From Oscheius dolichura (taxonomy: Eukaryota; Nematoda; Chromadorea; Rhabditida; Rhabditidae), in assembly GCA_932521035.1 (NCBI GenBank), contig OW051493.1:3286001-3350000 (forward strand): 64,000 bases of DNA. The letters are read 5' to 3'. Both the position numbers and the translations under genes were made by a program. Positions 49,847 to 61,900 of this stretch are shown here, in pieces; the first letter of the stretch is position 1, and each line of letters starts with the position of its first letter. The notes under the pieces were generated by a model. That model was not told where the DNA came from and did not search any database. It saw only the letters and a list, made by a program, of their open reading frames with translations.

Positions 49847-50116
49847 TCACAATTCTAGTGTTAGCGGAAGTGCGCTGAGCTCATAATGCTAATTGTTGAA
49901 ACAGTAGCAGATAAAATATAGAGTGAAAACTTGCAAAACTATTCTAAGAGAACAAAAAGAAATGCAGTAATGTTTCCTGTAAAAATAGCAAAGACACATT
50001 TGTCTGCAAGAGGGGCACATAATTCTAGACCCAGTTTCGGCGCGAAGAGCATTGCATGACGTCTGAGATGTGTTGTCCTCCATTTTCGGGATTTTTGTTA
50101 TGTCTTCGCGCAACAT
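49847..50116 (-). CDS. DTWD1-like N-terminal zinc-binding fragment
   Basis: Minus-strand exons read MEDNTSQTSCNALRAETG, RIMCPSCRQ, KHYCISFCSLRIVLQHYELS and ALPLTLEL. The C-x2-C...YC-x3-C core followed by VxxxQxxLxxLPLxLxx resembles the start of DTWD1 (CFRCNGSRMFYCYTC, then IPLVKLPLKIDI), a tRNA-uridine aminocarboxypropyltransferase. The catalytic DTW part is not found downstream. A 21-nt in-frame segment (GTGTCT...TTACAG) may be a tiny intron or be read through. The frame meets TGA at 49847-49849, but a GTGAGAAC donor overlaps this stop. Divergent from SEC62 (311 bp). Family call tentative. Confidence 0.4.
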
Positions 50117-50427
50117 TTGCGCATTTTCACGTGATGTTTATTTACTACATGCTTCTGGAAACTATATCCAAGAGCTCTCCGTAGTACAAACAGTCGAATG
50201 CTCTACGCACGTTATCGATATTGCATTGCTGGGTATTTCGCTACTCTTTGTATATGCGTAGCTGCAATAACAAAAAGAACTCCAGAAAGGCAGTGAAAAC
50301 CTAGTGATTGGATATATTCCATTTCAAAATAGCTTTTAGTCACTTCAATCTTTCTTTTTACCACTTTCTTCGAAACTTGCTTACTACGATTTATTTCCAG
50401 AAACCAATTTGTTCTATCCTCGACAGC

Positions 50428-51902
50428 ATGCCTCCGAAAGTCAAAGCTTCGAAAAAGGTTAGGATTATTGTTATTCGTAAGTGATGATATATTCAGACAG
50501 ACGATCCAATGGAGCCTGTAAAACCTACAAAGGAACAAGATGAAATTGCGAAGTTCCTTCGTTTCACTTGTCCTACTAATACTACCATTTACCAAGAGAA
50601 CGAAGCGCACTACTTTTCTGGAAATAAGGCCGTTGATACGCTTCTCAACTCAAAATATGGCAACAAGTCGAAAGGTGAACCAAAATTCGCCGACAGGTAT
50701 ACTGTGTTTATTGCTTTTTCTAAATTTATTTTAGAATGGCTTGCACTTATTACATACAAGAATTAATGGATCTTGGTATGCTTTTCCGTGCTAAAAAGCT
50801 TGTGTCGAAAAAGGATAAGGAAAGGAAGAAGGATAAGAAAGATTCTGACATGTCCGCCAGTGAGCAAGACGAGAAGAAAGAGGAGAAGCAGAATGATGAA
50901 AATAAAAAGGTTTATTATTTTCAAATATGGTCAGATGGACGTTTAGGAGGATGAAAAGGATAAGAAAAAGAAGAAAGTTAAACTAGAGTATCATCCAATG
51001 CAAACTTTCCTCGATGATAAAGACGTTTACGTTTGGATTTTTGATCCTACTCCTTTATGGAAGAAATTAGTTGGATTAGGAATGGGTACCTTTTGTAATT
51101 AGTTCTAATTTGTCGCCCATTTTCTCAGTGCTCATCACTGTCGCTGGTTGTTGCTTCCCTCTATGGCCTATGTGGATGCGTCAAGGTGTTTGGTACCTCT
51201 CAATGGCTGGTCTGGGCGCTTTCGGTGTCATTTTAGTCACCGCCATTTGTATGTCATTATACTTGCTCGCATAATTCAAGTTATTCAAGTGCGTACCATT
51301 CTATTCGGTATTATTTGGCTAGTGACTGGTGGTCAACATAAGTTATGGATTCTTCCAAATTTGACAGAGGTTTGTTTTGCATTGGGCTTCATTTATGTTT
51401 GATAGGATTGCGGTTTCTTCGAATCATTCCAGCCATGGTATACATATGACTATTGCCCGAGAAACGGAACGCGAACAGAAGATGATAAGAAGAAAACCGA
51501 TACTATGACGAAGGATAAAAATAGTGGTTTGTTTATTGTTGTTTAGTTCCACTTTGTAATTCTCAGTGAAACTACAAATGTATTGCTAAAACATTTTTTT
51601 AGATGCGGAGGAAGAGAAACCGTTGCCTGGAATAGAAGAAGCCGCAGACGATAATCTTAATGAAGAATCTGCTGGTAGTATATCTGATGATGAGCAAGGT
51701 TCGACGGAAAATACCGGTACCGAATCAGAGGTCTGTTTGTAGCATTTTTCATATTCTGTTTATACATATATATTCATTTTTTTCTAAAATATACTTGCAG
51801 GGTTCACAAAATTCTACCCCACCTTCTCCCGAAACTTCTAATCAGCCGAGAAAAAGGCGTGTTCGAAAGGCAGACGAAGATGGTTTTGTCCATGTCCAAT
51901 GA
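50428..51902 (+). CDS. SEC62: SEC62 translocation protein
   Basis: ER membrane protein of the Sec62/Sec63 module that assists post-translational translocation through Sec61. Exons with short introns give MPPKVKASKKTDDPMEPVKP, EIAKFLRFTCPTNTTIYQEN, YFSGNKAVDTLLNSKYG, CTYYIQELMDLGMLFRAKKL, a long Lys/Glu-rich charged segment, then EYHPMQTFLDDKDVYVWIFD, two TM segments (VLITVAGCCFPLWPMWMRQG, GVWYLSMAGLGAFGVILVTA, RTILFGIIWLVTGGQHKLWI), LPNLTEDCGFFESFQPWYTY and an acidic tail ending DEDGFVHVQ. Order and motifs match animal SEC62. AT-rich codon use. AATAAA near 52083. Confidence 0.93.
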
Positions 51903-52975
51903 TTTTTTCATCCATTTTTACCTGCATTTTCTTCCATCTCGCTTTCATAATAGACTTTACCTAGTCCCACCCTGAAGACTGTCTGATATTCGCTGGGTTT
52001 ACCGGTACATCTTTCTTAGTAGTTGTTTTTGATTGTATTTTATATAAATGGTTTAAATATTGGTTTATGTATTTTATTCGTAAATAAATTGAGTAAATCA
52101 GAGAAAACCAAATTGTTGAACAAATTTATTAGACTTTCTACGTTCTCCAGCAAAGGATGAAAAGGCTTCTAATAAGACTGAATTGTCCAAATGTGATTTG
52201 GGGATTCTCTAGCCAGAACGAAAATACCAGATTCTCTAATATCCAGGAGAATTATGTCCCAGGATAAAAACGAGTCGCTGTTTGTTCATTATTTCTAATA
52301 AAAATCGCCCTAAGCCTGGGCTCTGCCAAAGCTTCTGCCATTTCAGATCCGCGACACCATTTGTTTCGCCCTCGATCGGCCAGTGTAATATCTTTTTGGA
52401 GGAACAGTTGTGCTGAGTCACTGCGCCAGTGACCCCTTCCCATCGCGCCTTCTGGTGACCTGGTCCGATAGTGAGCAGTTCACGCCTCTTGCCAACGTCT
52501 TTTGCCCCACTCAGTGGATTTTTCACTGTCATATTCGCTTCCCTATCTTATTATAAAGCCTTGTTGAACTGTGGCCTCTCTGCCTCCCCCTATCCCTCTC
52601 CATAGATGGACAGTGTCCTCACGGCTCCCCCATTTGCGGTAACCCCGAGATAACACGTCTCTTCTTATGTCATTATTAGCCCTATTGATCCGTGGAATCG
52701 GTTACGTGAGCCCATAATTACACCGGGTCACTCGGTCCCTCCTCCTCCTGGCCGACAGTCTGCCCCTTCCCTGCTCGCCGGCCGCCGTACCAGTCCCAAC
52801 GGTCCTAAGTACCCCGTCGGATGTGTACTTTTTATAGCAACATCTGGACTATGAAAAAGCCCTCTCCGCCCATATCCCGCCCGCAGCTGTCCTCCTCGCC
52901 TACAGATCTCCTCATTCTGTCTTTGTCTATCCTCTCCGTCCATCCTCCCCTCCTCTACCCTTACATTTTTAGAGG
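51903..52975. other. Intergenic, SEC62 to laminin; sharp GC rise
   Basis: The first 200 bp are SEC62 3' UTR. A 98-codon minus-strand frame at 52236-52532 has no recognisable motif. GC rises at about 52.55 kb. The laminin ATG is preceded by a CATTTTTAG acceptor three bases upstream. Confidence 0.5.
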
Positions 52976-55900
52976 ATGTGGTGGACGCCACCGCTGCTCT
53001 TGGCAGCGTGTGTGCTCCAGACATGGGCACAGATCCAAGTCCTGACCCCGAGTCAGATGACCATCTCCCATAAGAAGCCCATCACCGCGACGGCCACCTG
53101 TGGAGAGATCAACGGCCAGCCCATCAAGGAGGCCTACTGCTCCATTGCCGGTATCCTCCTCCCTCTGCCCTGACTCTTCCTCTTCAGGGTCGACCCAGTA
53201 CTCGCCCTTCAATATCTATTCCTACCATACGGGAGTTGACACCAGCCCGGCTCAGAATGTCTTCCACGAGATGCGAAATGCCAGGGAGGCTTTCTCCATG
53301 GTGGGTGTATTACTGTAAAAGTAATTTTGCATCTAGGGAGGGCACGGTTGTGGTCATTGCGACGCGAGCAGCGCCTCTGACCGGCACCCGGCCGAGTACA
53401 TGGTCGATGGCCGCGAGAACTGGTGGCAATCTCCCCCGCTGAGCAGGGGCATGCAATACAACCAAGTGAACATTACCATCGACCTGGAGCAGGAGTTCCA
53501 CGTGGCCTATGTGTGGATCCAGATGGCCAACGGCCCCAAGCCGAGTACTTGGATCCTCGAGAGATCTGCCGATTATGGGAAGACCTATGAGCCGTGGTTC
53601 TATTTCGCCGAGAACTCGGCCGAATGTATGAGGGTATTGGCTGTTTTGGGAAAGGAAAGAGGAACTTCTTTCAGAGATTCGGAGTGGAGACACTGGCCCC
53701 GATCGACGAGGACAGCTCCGTCATCTGTCGCACGGACTTCTCTAGTATCCAGCCTCTCGACAACGCCGAGATGGTCATCAGCTTGGTCGAGAATCGCCCC
53801 TCTCGGCAAAGCTTTGCCACTTCGGAAGAACTACAAAACTTCACCCGAGCCACCAACGTGAGGATCCGCCTGTTGGGCACCAGAACCCTGCAAGGACATC
53901 TGATGGACCTCAACGAGCAATCCGACCCTTCTGTCACTCGCCGGGTAGGAAATTTTAGGAATTTTGTGGGCTAAAAGGGGTCCTTTCAGTATTTCTATGC
54001 TATCAAGGAAGTGCTGATGGGAGGACGATGCGTCTGCAATGGTCACGCTTCCACTTGTGACATCCTGGACCCCAAGAGGCCCCGGGCTCTGCTCTGCCGG
54101 TGAGTGGCCCTCGTCTTTATCGCTTATACCGTAACCTGAGGCCGGGCCACCAAAGAGTAGTATTGGGAAATAATTGCCCACTATCTGCCTACTGTAATCA
54201 TTGGGTCTATTCCCCGAAAGTGTGGCACACTGCCTTACCATAACCCGGCCGTTTCAGCTGTGACCATCACACCTGTGGTGACATGTGCGACCGTTGTTGT
54301 CCCGGCTTTGAACAGAAGAAGTGGCAACCCACCACGGCCCACAATAACTTTACCTGTGAACGTAGGCCCTCCTCCCCCAACCACAATCATCCCCTTCAGC
54401 TTGTAACTGTTTTGGCCGGTCGAATGAGTGTGTCTATGACGAGGAGCTAGACAAAAACAACAAGTCCCTGGATGTACACGGAAATTACGAGGGAGGAGGA
54501 CACTGTCTCAACTGCCGGGAACACACCACCGGTATCAACTGCAACGAGTGCGAGGTGGGCTACTTCCGCCCGGAGGGAGTCAACTGGTCCGATGTTATGC
54601 CTTGTAAACGTGGGTGGCCTACCGTATCCTCTGGTTTAAATGGCCTTTTTAGCCTGTCGCTGTGACCCCTCAAAACATACGGGTGCCTGTACTGAAGGAA
54701 CGGGAAAATGTGAATGCCAACCTCGTTTCGAAGGAGAGGATTGTGACCGATGTGCCAAGGGATACTACGCCCCGCCGGAGTGCAAGAAGTGCGAGTGTAT
54801 GGTGGACGGCACCGTCGGGGAGGAGTGTCTGCCCACGGATGGACAGTGCCCCTGCAAGGAGGGATTCAGCGGCGTCTTCTGCGAGACCTGCGCTCCAGGC
54901 TTTACCAATGTGACGGCCGGTTGTGTCGGCTGCCAGTGTGACGATGTCGGAGCCGAGCACAAGAACTGCTCGGCCGAGACTGGACAGTGCGTCTGTAAGA
55001 GCGCCTACAGTGGACTGGCCTGTGACCAATGCCAGCTGGGATACTTCGGATTCCCCAACTGCACCTGTGAGTCTCCTGCCCCTGCCTGTCGTTTACAATA
55101 GATTCATTTCAGACTGTAACTGTGATCCAATCGGAACGGAAGGAGGACGCTGCGACGACTCTGGCCAGTGCCTCTGTAAGCACGGCTTCATCGGCCAGAA
55201 GTGTGACAAATGCGACATCGGCTTCTACGGCTACCCCCACTGTCGGCCGTGTCTCTGCGACGAACCCGGGGCCAAGTCCCCCGAGTGCGACACCGTCACA
55301 GGCCAGTGTCCCTGCTTCGGAAACTTCACCAGCCGAACCTGTGACAAGTGTGCCGCCGGCTTCTACGACTATCCCAACTGCAAAGCCTGTAGCTGTCTGA
55401 TTGAGGGAGCCAAGGGACAGACCTGCGACAGCCAGGGCCATTGCTACTGTAAAGAGAACTTCGAAGGCGAGCGCTGTGATCGCTGCAAGGCCAACTTCTA
55501 CAACTTCCCGGCCTGTGAGGAGTGCAACTGTAACCCAGCTGGAGTCACCCCCGATTTCGGTGGATGCGACAAGGTGGCTCCTGGGGAATTGTGTGCCTGT
55601 AGGGAACACGTGACCGGGAGGATCTGTGATCAGTGTAAGCCCACCTTCTGGGACCTACAGTACCACCATCCGGGAGGATGCGTCTCCTGTGACTGTAACT
55701 TGGCCGGAACCATCTCGCAAACTAATTCATGTAGTCAAAAGTAAGAAATTCTTTGAGTTTCTGAAACAACGCGTCATTTTAGGAACGGTCAGTGCGAATG
55801 CAAGAGGAATGCCGGTGGCAGACGGTGCGACGAGTGCTCCCCGGGCTATTATAACCTCCAGAGCTTCAATCAGCAGGGATGTGAACGTGAGACTCTTTTA

Positions 55901-58900
55901 TTTATTTTCAATAGTCTTGTTATAGCGTGTAATTGTGATATTGGAGGATCTGTCAGGTCTGAATGTAATGGAGCCAATGGTCAGTGCCGTTGCCGGCCAC
56001 GAATCACCGGTCTCCGCTGCGATAAGCCCATCGAAAACCACTACTTCCCTACTCTTTGGCACAACCAGGTACCGCTTCCTTATGTTCTAATAATCGAAAG
56101 CTGTCTTTCAGTATGAGGCAGAAGACGGTCACACGGAGGACAACAGGCCCGTGCGCTTTGCCGTGGATGCCCAGCAGTTCCCCAACTTCAGTTGGCGCGG
56201 ATATGCGGTCTTCTCCCCCATCCAGGAGAAGATCATCCTCGACATTGACATCGCCAAAAGTTCTGTCTACCGCCTGCTGTTTAAGTTCCACAACCCCACC
56301 CCGGTCCCAATCCAGGCGATAGTAGCTGTTGTCCCCCGAACATCGTCCGTCCATGACCAGGAACAGTCGGAGAAGGTCGTCTTCCCCTCGACGACGGAGC
56401 CCAACATCATGGAGGTCACAGTCAATGGGAAGCCGTTCGTAATGAATCCGGGAAGGTGGGCGTTGACCATCTCCACCAAGCAGAGACTCTTCCTGGACTA
56501 TGTCGTCGTCCTCCCGGCCGAGTACTACGAGGCCAACACTCTTCGAATCAAGGGGACGACTCCTTGCAAGGCTCACACGATGAATAACTCTATCTGTGTA
56601 GACCTACTGTATCCCCCGATGCATCCTGCCGCTAGAATTGACCTGGACACTGGCAACCCCTTCAAGAATGTCAACGCTGACGGAACAACCACCGACTTGG
56701 AGCCGGTACCCGTCGAGATTCTACCAGAAGTCGTTGGAAAGGCCGCCTTTATTCGAACAGACAGCAAACCGCGAGTGATTGAAGCCGAATTCGAAGTGCC
56801 CGCCGATGGGGAATACGCCATCGTGTTGGAATACCACCACCAGGACGAGAAGAGCTTCCCCATCCGGGCCGAGATCTTTCAGGGAGAGTTCAAACTCAAC
56901 GGAACCGCCGTCATCCACCACTGTCCGTATGGCACCTTCTGCCGCGAACTGGTCACGGACAAGGGTACGATCCCCTTCGTCCCCCTCAGCCAGGGAGGAG
57001 CCTCGATTCAGTTCCACATCCCCCCGACACATGAATTTGGACTGGCCTCCGTGAACCTCGTTAGGAAGGAGAAATGGAGCAACGAGTACCTCCAGCAAGT
57101 CCAGAACTGTGTCAGGAAGGTCGGACAATGTTTGGGACAGGAATTCCCCTCGGCTGTCAGTGCCATCGTTGCCGAGGCAGAAGCCGGCCCAGGAAAGGAA
57201 CACGCCATAAATGGGGACAAGCTGCCCTTCCATGTACACAATGCCAAGGATGTCCACGTTGTTCGACTGGACGAAAGCCAGGCGACCTTGGACATCCCGG
57301 GAGTCGTGCCGACCCGTGGCCACTACAAATTCCTCGTCCACTACTACAACCCGGACAATGCTCCCCTCCCCATGTCCGTGCTTCTACAGTACAATGACCA
57401 GTTCTCCGAAGGTTAGGGTTTCTTCTTCCTGATATGATTCCTGTTCAGCTATTGTTCCCCTGGCTTACTGTCCCTCTGTGAGTGGCTGCCGTGCACTGAT
57501 CCAAGACAAGGTTCGGCCCGACATTCAGCAGTTTTTCGTCGAGGACAAGTACACGGCCACCTTCTACTTCAATGACACCGGCAATCACGGACCAATTTAC
57601 ATCGTTAGTTTGTCACTTTCTCTAGAAGTAACTATTTGAGGACTCGGTAACCGCCGTGCCTTATTCTTCTTTCAACGACAACCTGCTGAAACCCCTGCCG
57701 GTCGACCTCTCGAGCGACTTCGCCCAGAAATGTAAGGAGAACTTCTACCACAACCAGTGAGCCTGTCTCTGTTCCGCTTTCTTATCTCTATTATTCACAG
57801 CCCCTCAAATGTCTCCGACTTCTGTAAAGAGAAGATCTTCTCCCTGACCACCGAGTTCAACTCGGCTGCCTTCCCCTGCGACTGCAATGCCCGTGGATCG
57901 GAGTCCTTCTCCTGTGAGGAGTACGGTGGACAGTGCAAGTGTAAAGCAAATATCATCGGAAGACGCTGTGAGCGATGTGCTCCTGGGTATTTCAACTTCC
58001 CCGAGTGTATCAGTTCGTCTCCTTTTCTATCCTCCTAATTCCTCCCTTCAGAGTGTAAATGCGGCGTGTCCCAGCAGTGTGACGAGCAGACCGGACAGTG
58101 CTTCTGTCCTCCCCATGTGGAAGGATCGTCTTGTGACCGATGTGTTGGCTATGCCTTCGGATACGACCCTCTCATCGGCTGTCAGCCTGTAAGCTTTCAA
58201 CCTTTGATTTTGTAAACATGCCCTGTTTCAGTGTGGCTGCCATCCTCAGGGAGCCGACGGCGGTGCTCAGCAATGTGATGCCGAAAGTGGGCAATGTCTT
58301 TGCCGTGAATCCGTGGGTGGACGACAGTGTGACCGTTGTCTGGCCGGCTTCTACGGCTTCCCCAGTTGCTACGGCTGTCGCTGTGACAAGAGAGGAACCA
58401 CCGAGGCCATCTGCGACCCGGCTACCGCGATCTGCCAGTGCAAGCCGAATGTCATTGGGCCACAATGTGACACCTGTAAGGCGGGAACCTTCGACCTCTC
58501 CCCCGAGAATCCACAAGGATGTGCCGATTGTTTCTGCTTCGGGACGACTGAACAGTGCCGTTCCAGCATGTATCCCGTCACATTTGTAAGTATCCTCCCC
58601 TCGTTGTATAATTATTCTTCAGGGTTCTGTGGACATGTCCGCGTTCACTACCAACGACGCCAATGGAAAAGTAACCCTGGACTATGATGAGGCTCTCTAC
58701 GAGGCTGGAGATGGCTCACCGGCCTCTGTCTACTTCAACGCCCCCATTAACTACGGAGCCGACTATACGACCAGCTACGGTCTGACGTTGTCCTTCAAAC
58801 TCTCCGTCACTCCCAAGGACGGTAACAAGAAGATGGGATCCGAAGCAGACGTCCGCCTCCATGGAGGAAATAACCTGACCGCCGAGTTCTGGGCCACCGA

Positions 58901-61900
58901 ACAGCCCGTAAACCCCGAGGAGACTTTCCCAGTGAAGGTGAAACTCGTGCCTGAGTTCTTCCAACATCCGAGTGGAAAGGCCTACACCAGAGAAGACCTG
59001 ATGATGTTGCTCCACTCACTCAAAAACATCACCATCAAAGCCTCCTACTTCGATTCGCCCCAATCTGTTCGACTGACCGACTTCAGTCTGGAGACGTCTG
59101 CCCAAGAAGGAGACCACACCGGCCTGCGGGCATCTTCCGTCGAGCAGTGTCAATGCCCCGCCCCGTACATGGGTGCCAGCTGTCAGCAGTGTGCTTCCGG
59201 CTACTACCGTGTCCCAGGAGGAAGTTTCCTCGGCTCGTGTGTCCCCTGTGATTGTAATGGCCACTCGGGCAGCTGCGATGCCGACACGGGAGTCTGCTTC
59301 GATTGCGAGGACAACACCCACGGAGAGCACTGCGAGTTCTGTAACGAGGGCCATTATGGAGACGCGACCAGCGGGTCCATCTACTCCTGTATGCCGTGTG
59401 CTTGCCCCTACACCGAGGCTGGTAACAACTTTGCCACCACCTGCAATGTCTCCGCCTACGGAGAAGTGCTTTTCTGTAAATGTAATCCCGGCTATTCCGG
59501 AGAGAGATGCGAGCGGTGTGACGCTGGCTTCTTTGGAGAGCCGACTCGTCCTGGCGGCTCGTGCCAGCCATGTAACTGCAACAACAACAACAATCTGACG
59601 GACCCGAGGGCATGCCACCCACTCTCTGGAGACTGCTACCTCTGTGAGCAGAATACCAACGGAAGACACTGCGAATACTGTGACGCCTGGTACTACGGAG
59701 ACGCGGTGGCGGCCAAGAACTGCACCGGATGTGACTGCGACCAGTGCGGATCCAACCAATGTAACCACCAGACGGGAAGCTGTGCCTGTAAGCCGAACAT
59801 TGTCGGAGACGACTGCGACCGCTGTGCTCCCGACCACTGGGGATTCAGCAAATGCCAAGGCTGTTATCCGTGCCACTGTGCCACTGCCGCCTCTTCGGGG
59901 CAGTGTCACGGCGAGACGGGGCAATGTGCCTGCCGACCGGGAGCCGCCGGCCTGCGTTGCGAACACTGTGAACAAGGATATTGGGACTATGGAGAGCACG
60001 GTTGCACAAGTCTGTTTTATTTTATTTTTTGATACAAAAGGGAATTTTTAGAATGCGACTGTGAGGCTGATCTCTCAATGGGAACTGTTTGTGACGTCCG
60101 GACGGGACAATGTCACTGCCAGGAAGGAGCCACCGGGGCCCGATGTGACCAGTGCGAGAAGAGCTATCTCCGAATCCCCGTCCACGGCTGCAGACGTAAG
60201 ATTTCTTTCGTTTCAGAATAAGCAAATAATTCTAGGATGTGATGAGTGCGTCTTCCACTTGATCACGGACATCGACAGAATGGACAGCACCTTCAGTACT
60301 CTGAACCACAGCATTGGCAACATCTCCTCGGCCACTGTAGTCGGGGCCCGGCTTACCAGAAATAAGAAGCAGCTGACAGAACTTCAAGGTCTTTCCAACC
60401 TTCTGACCAACACCGACAGCGACTACAACAATCTAATCGGAGATGCCAAGGGCGCCGTTACGGACAGAGCCAACCAGCTGGCCACCGCTAACCGATCTCT
60501 TTCCCTGGCCGCCAAAGACGTGGAACAAGTTCACAATCTGACGGATGACGCGGAGGCAGCCCTACAGAAGATCAAGGACCATGTTGAGGTAGTTATTATT
60601 CATGTTCCATATTAGTGTTCTATTACAGTATGCCAGGTTCATTGTCGACTCTGTCCGCCGCCTGACCCACTCCATTGGCAGCCAGTCTGTCGCACTTCAA
60701 ATCGATCCCAAGTTCTTAGAAGAGGCAAAACTGATCCAAGAAAAATTGGAATCGGCTACACTGTGAGTTTTGGTAAACGCCTAGAAATATGATGTTTTAG
60801 TACGGATGAACCGGAGAAGATGAAACTGACCAAGGAACTCCTCGTCAAGCTGGAGGATGCCGTCGCCGAACACAAGGACAAATTGAAGATGCAAGAGGAC
60901 CAATTGGACACGATCAAGACAAAGAACACCAATGTGGCTAACTACCTGGCAGATACCCAGAAGCTCCTGAAAAAGAGCAAGAAGATGGCCGAGGAAGTCA
61001 TCCGCGCCTCTCGCGACCACACTCTCTTCAAGCTCAACGGTCTCTCCAAAGCAATCTCGGATGATCTCGTGAAGCTGGCCGAAGAGAGGGAAAAGGTCTC
61101 TAACGCCCTACTGGAAGCCCAGAACAAGACTCAAACTGCTCGTGACGCCGCTGAGGCTATCCCAGAGATCCTTGAGAAGTTAGATGAGGCCAGAGAAGAG
61201 CTCGTGAAGGAGGAGAGCAGCAAGAGGCAAAAAAGAGAGGCAGACTTCGACAAGGAGGCTATCCAGAAGAAGGCCCAGGAACTGAGCGAAGAGGCCTCTA
61301 AACTCAATGGAACCTTTGGAAGTACTCGTCTCGAATCCGAGTCCGCCCTGGCTGCCGCCAATGTCTACGAAAACTTGAAGGATTCGTTGGAGAAGGCTCG
61401 AGAAGCATCGACCGAGGCGATCGCCGTAGCTGAGAAGGAGCAGGGAGGACTGGAGGAACTGAATAAGAACGTTGCCACCAGCCTGGCCAATTCGAAGAAA
61501 CTCAACGAGGACTCGTCCAAGTTGAGGAGCGAGGTGAACGAGCTGTCCAAACAGGCGATGACTGCCGAAAAGGAGGCAGACCTCATGGCCGACCAGGTGG
61601 AAGCTATGAAGAAGATTAACAACCAACTGAAGGAGTCCCTGAAGAACCCTCTAACCGCCGAGAGCAACAAAATCCAAGAGAAGATCGACCAGGCACAGTC
61701 CATCAGTGCCGATATTGAGAAGGCCCGTGAGAGCAATAAGGACAGACTCCAGCAGACCAAGGACGACGCCGACCGGGCCCTCAACGCCCACGCCGAGGCT
61801 GCCCAATCCGTGAAGACTGCTCGTGTCAACATCAAGGAGCTGGCTGCCCTTCGTCCCAAGCTGATCGCCGCCTTCGACGCTATGAAGAATGCCGCCAGCA

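Noticed and set aside
52236-52532. A 98-codon minus frame
   Set aside because: No recognised motif, no signal or splice pattern; composition not clearly coding. Might be an old element but unsupported.
59016-59999. A 327-codon open frame antisense to the laminin LE repeats, and similar ones at 55109-55609, 61180-61626 and 61365-61982
   Set aside because: Shadow frames caused by GC-rich, biased codon use of laminin on the plus strand; composition is Val/Ala/Gly or Ser-rich without motifs or splice sites.
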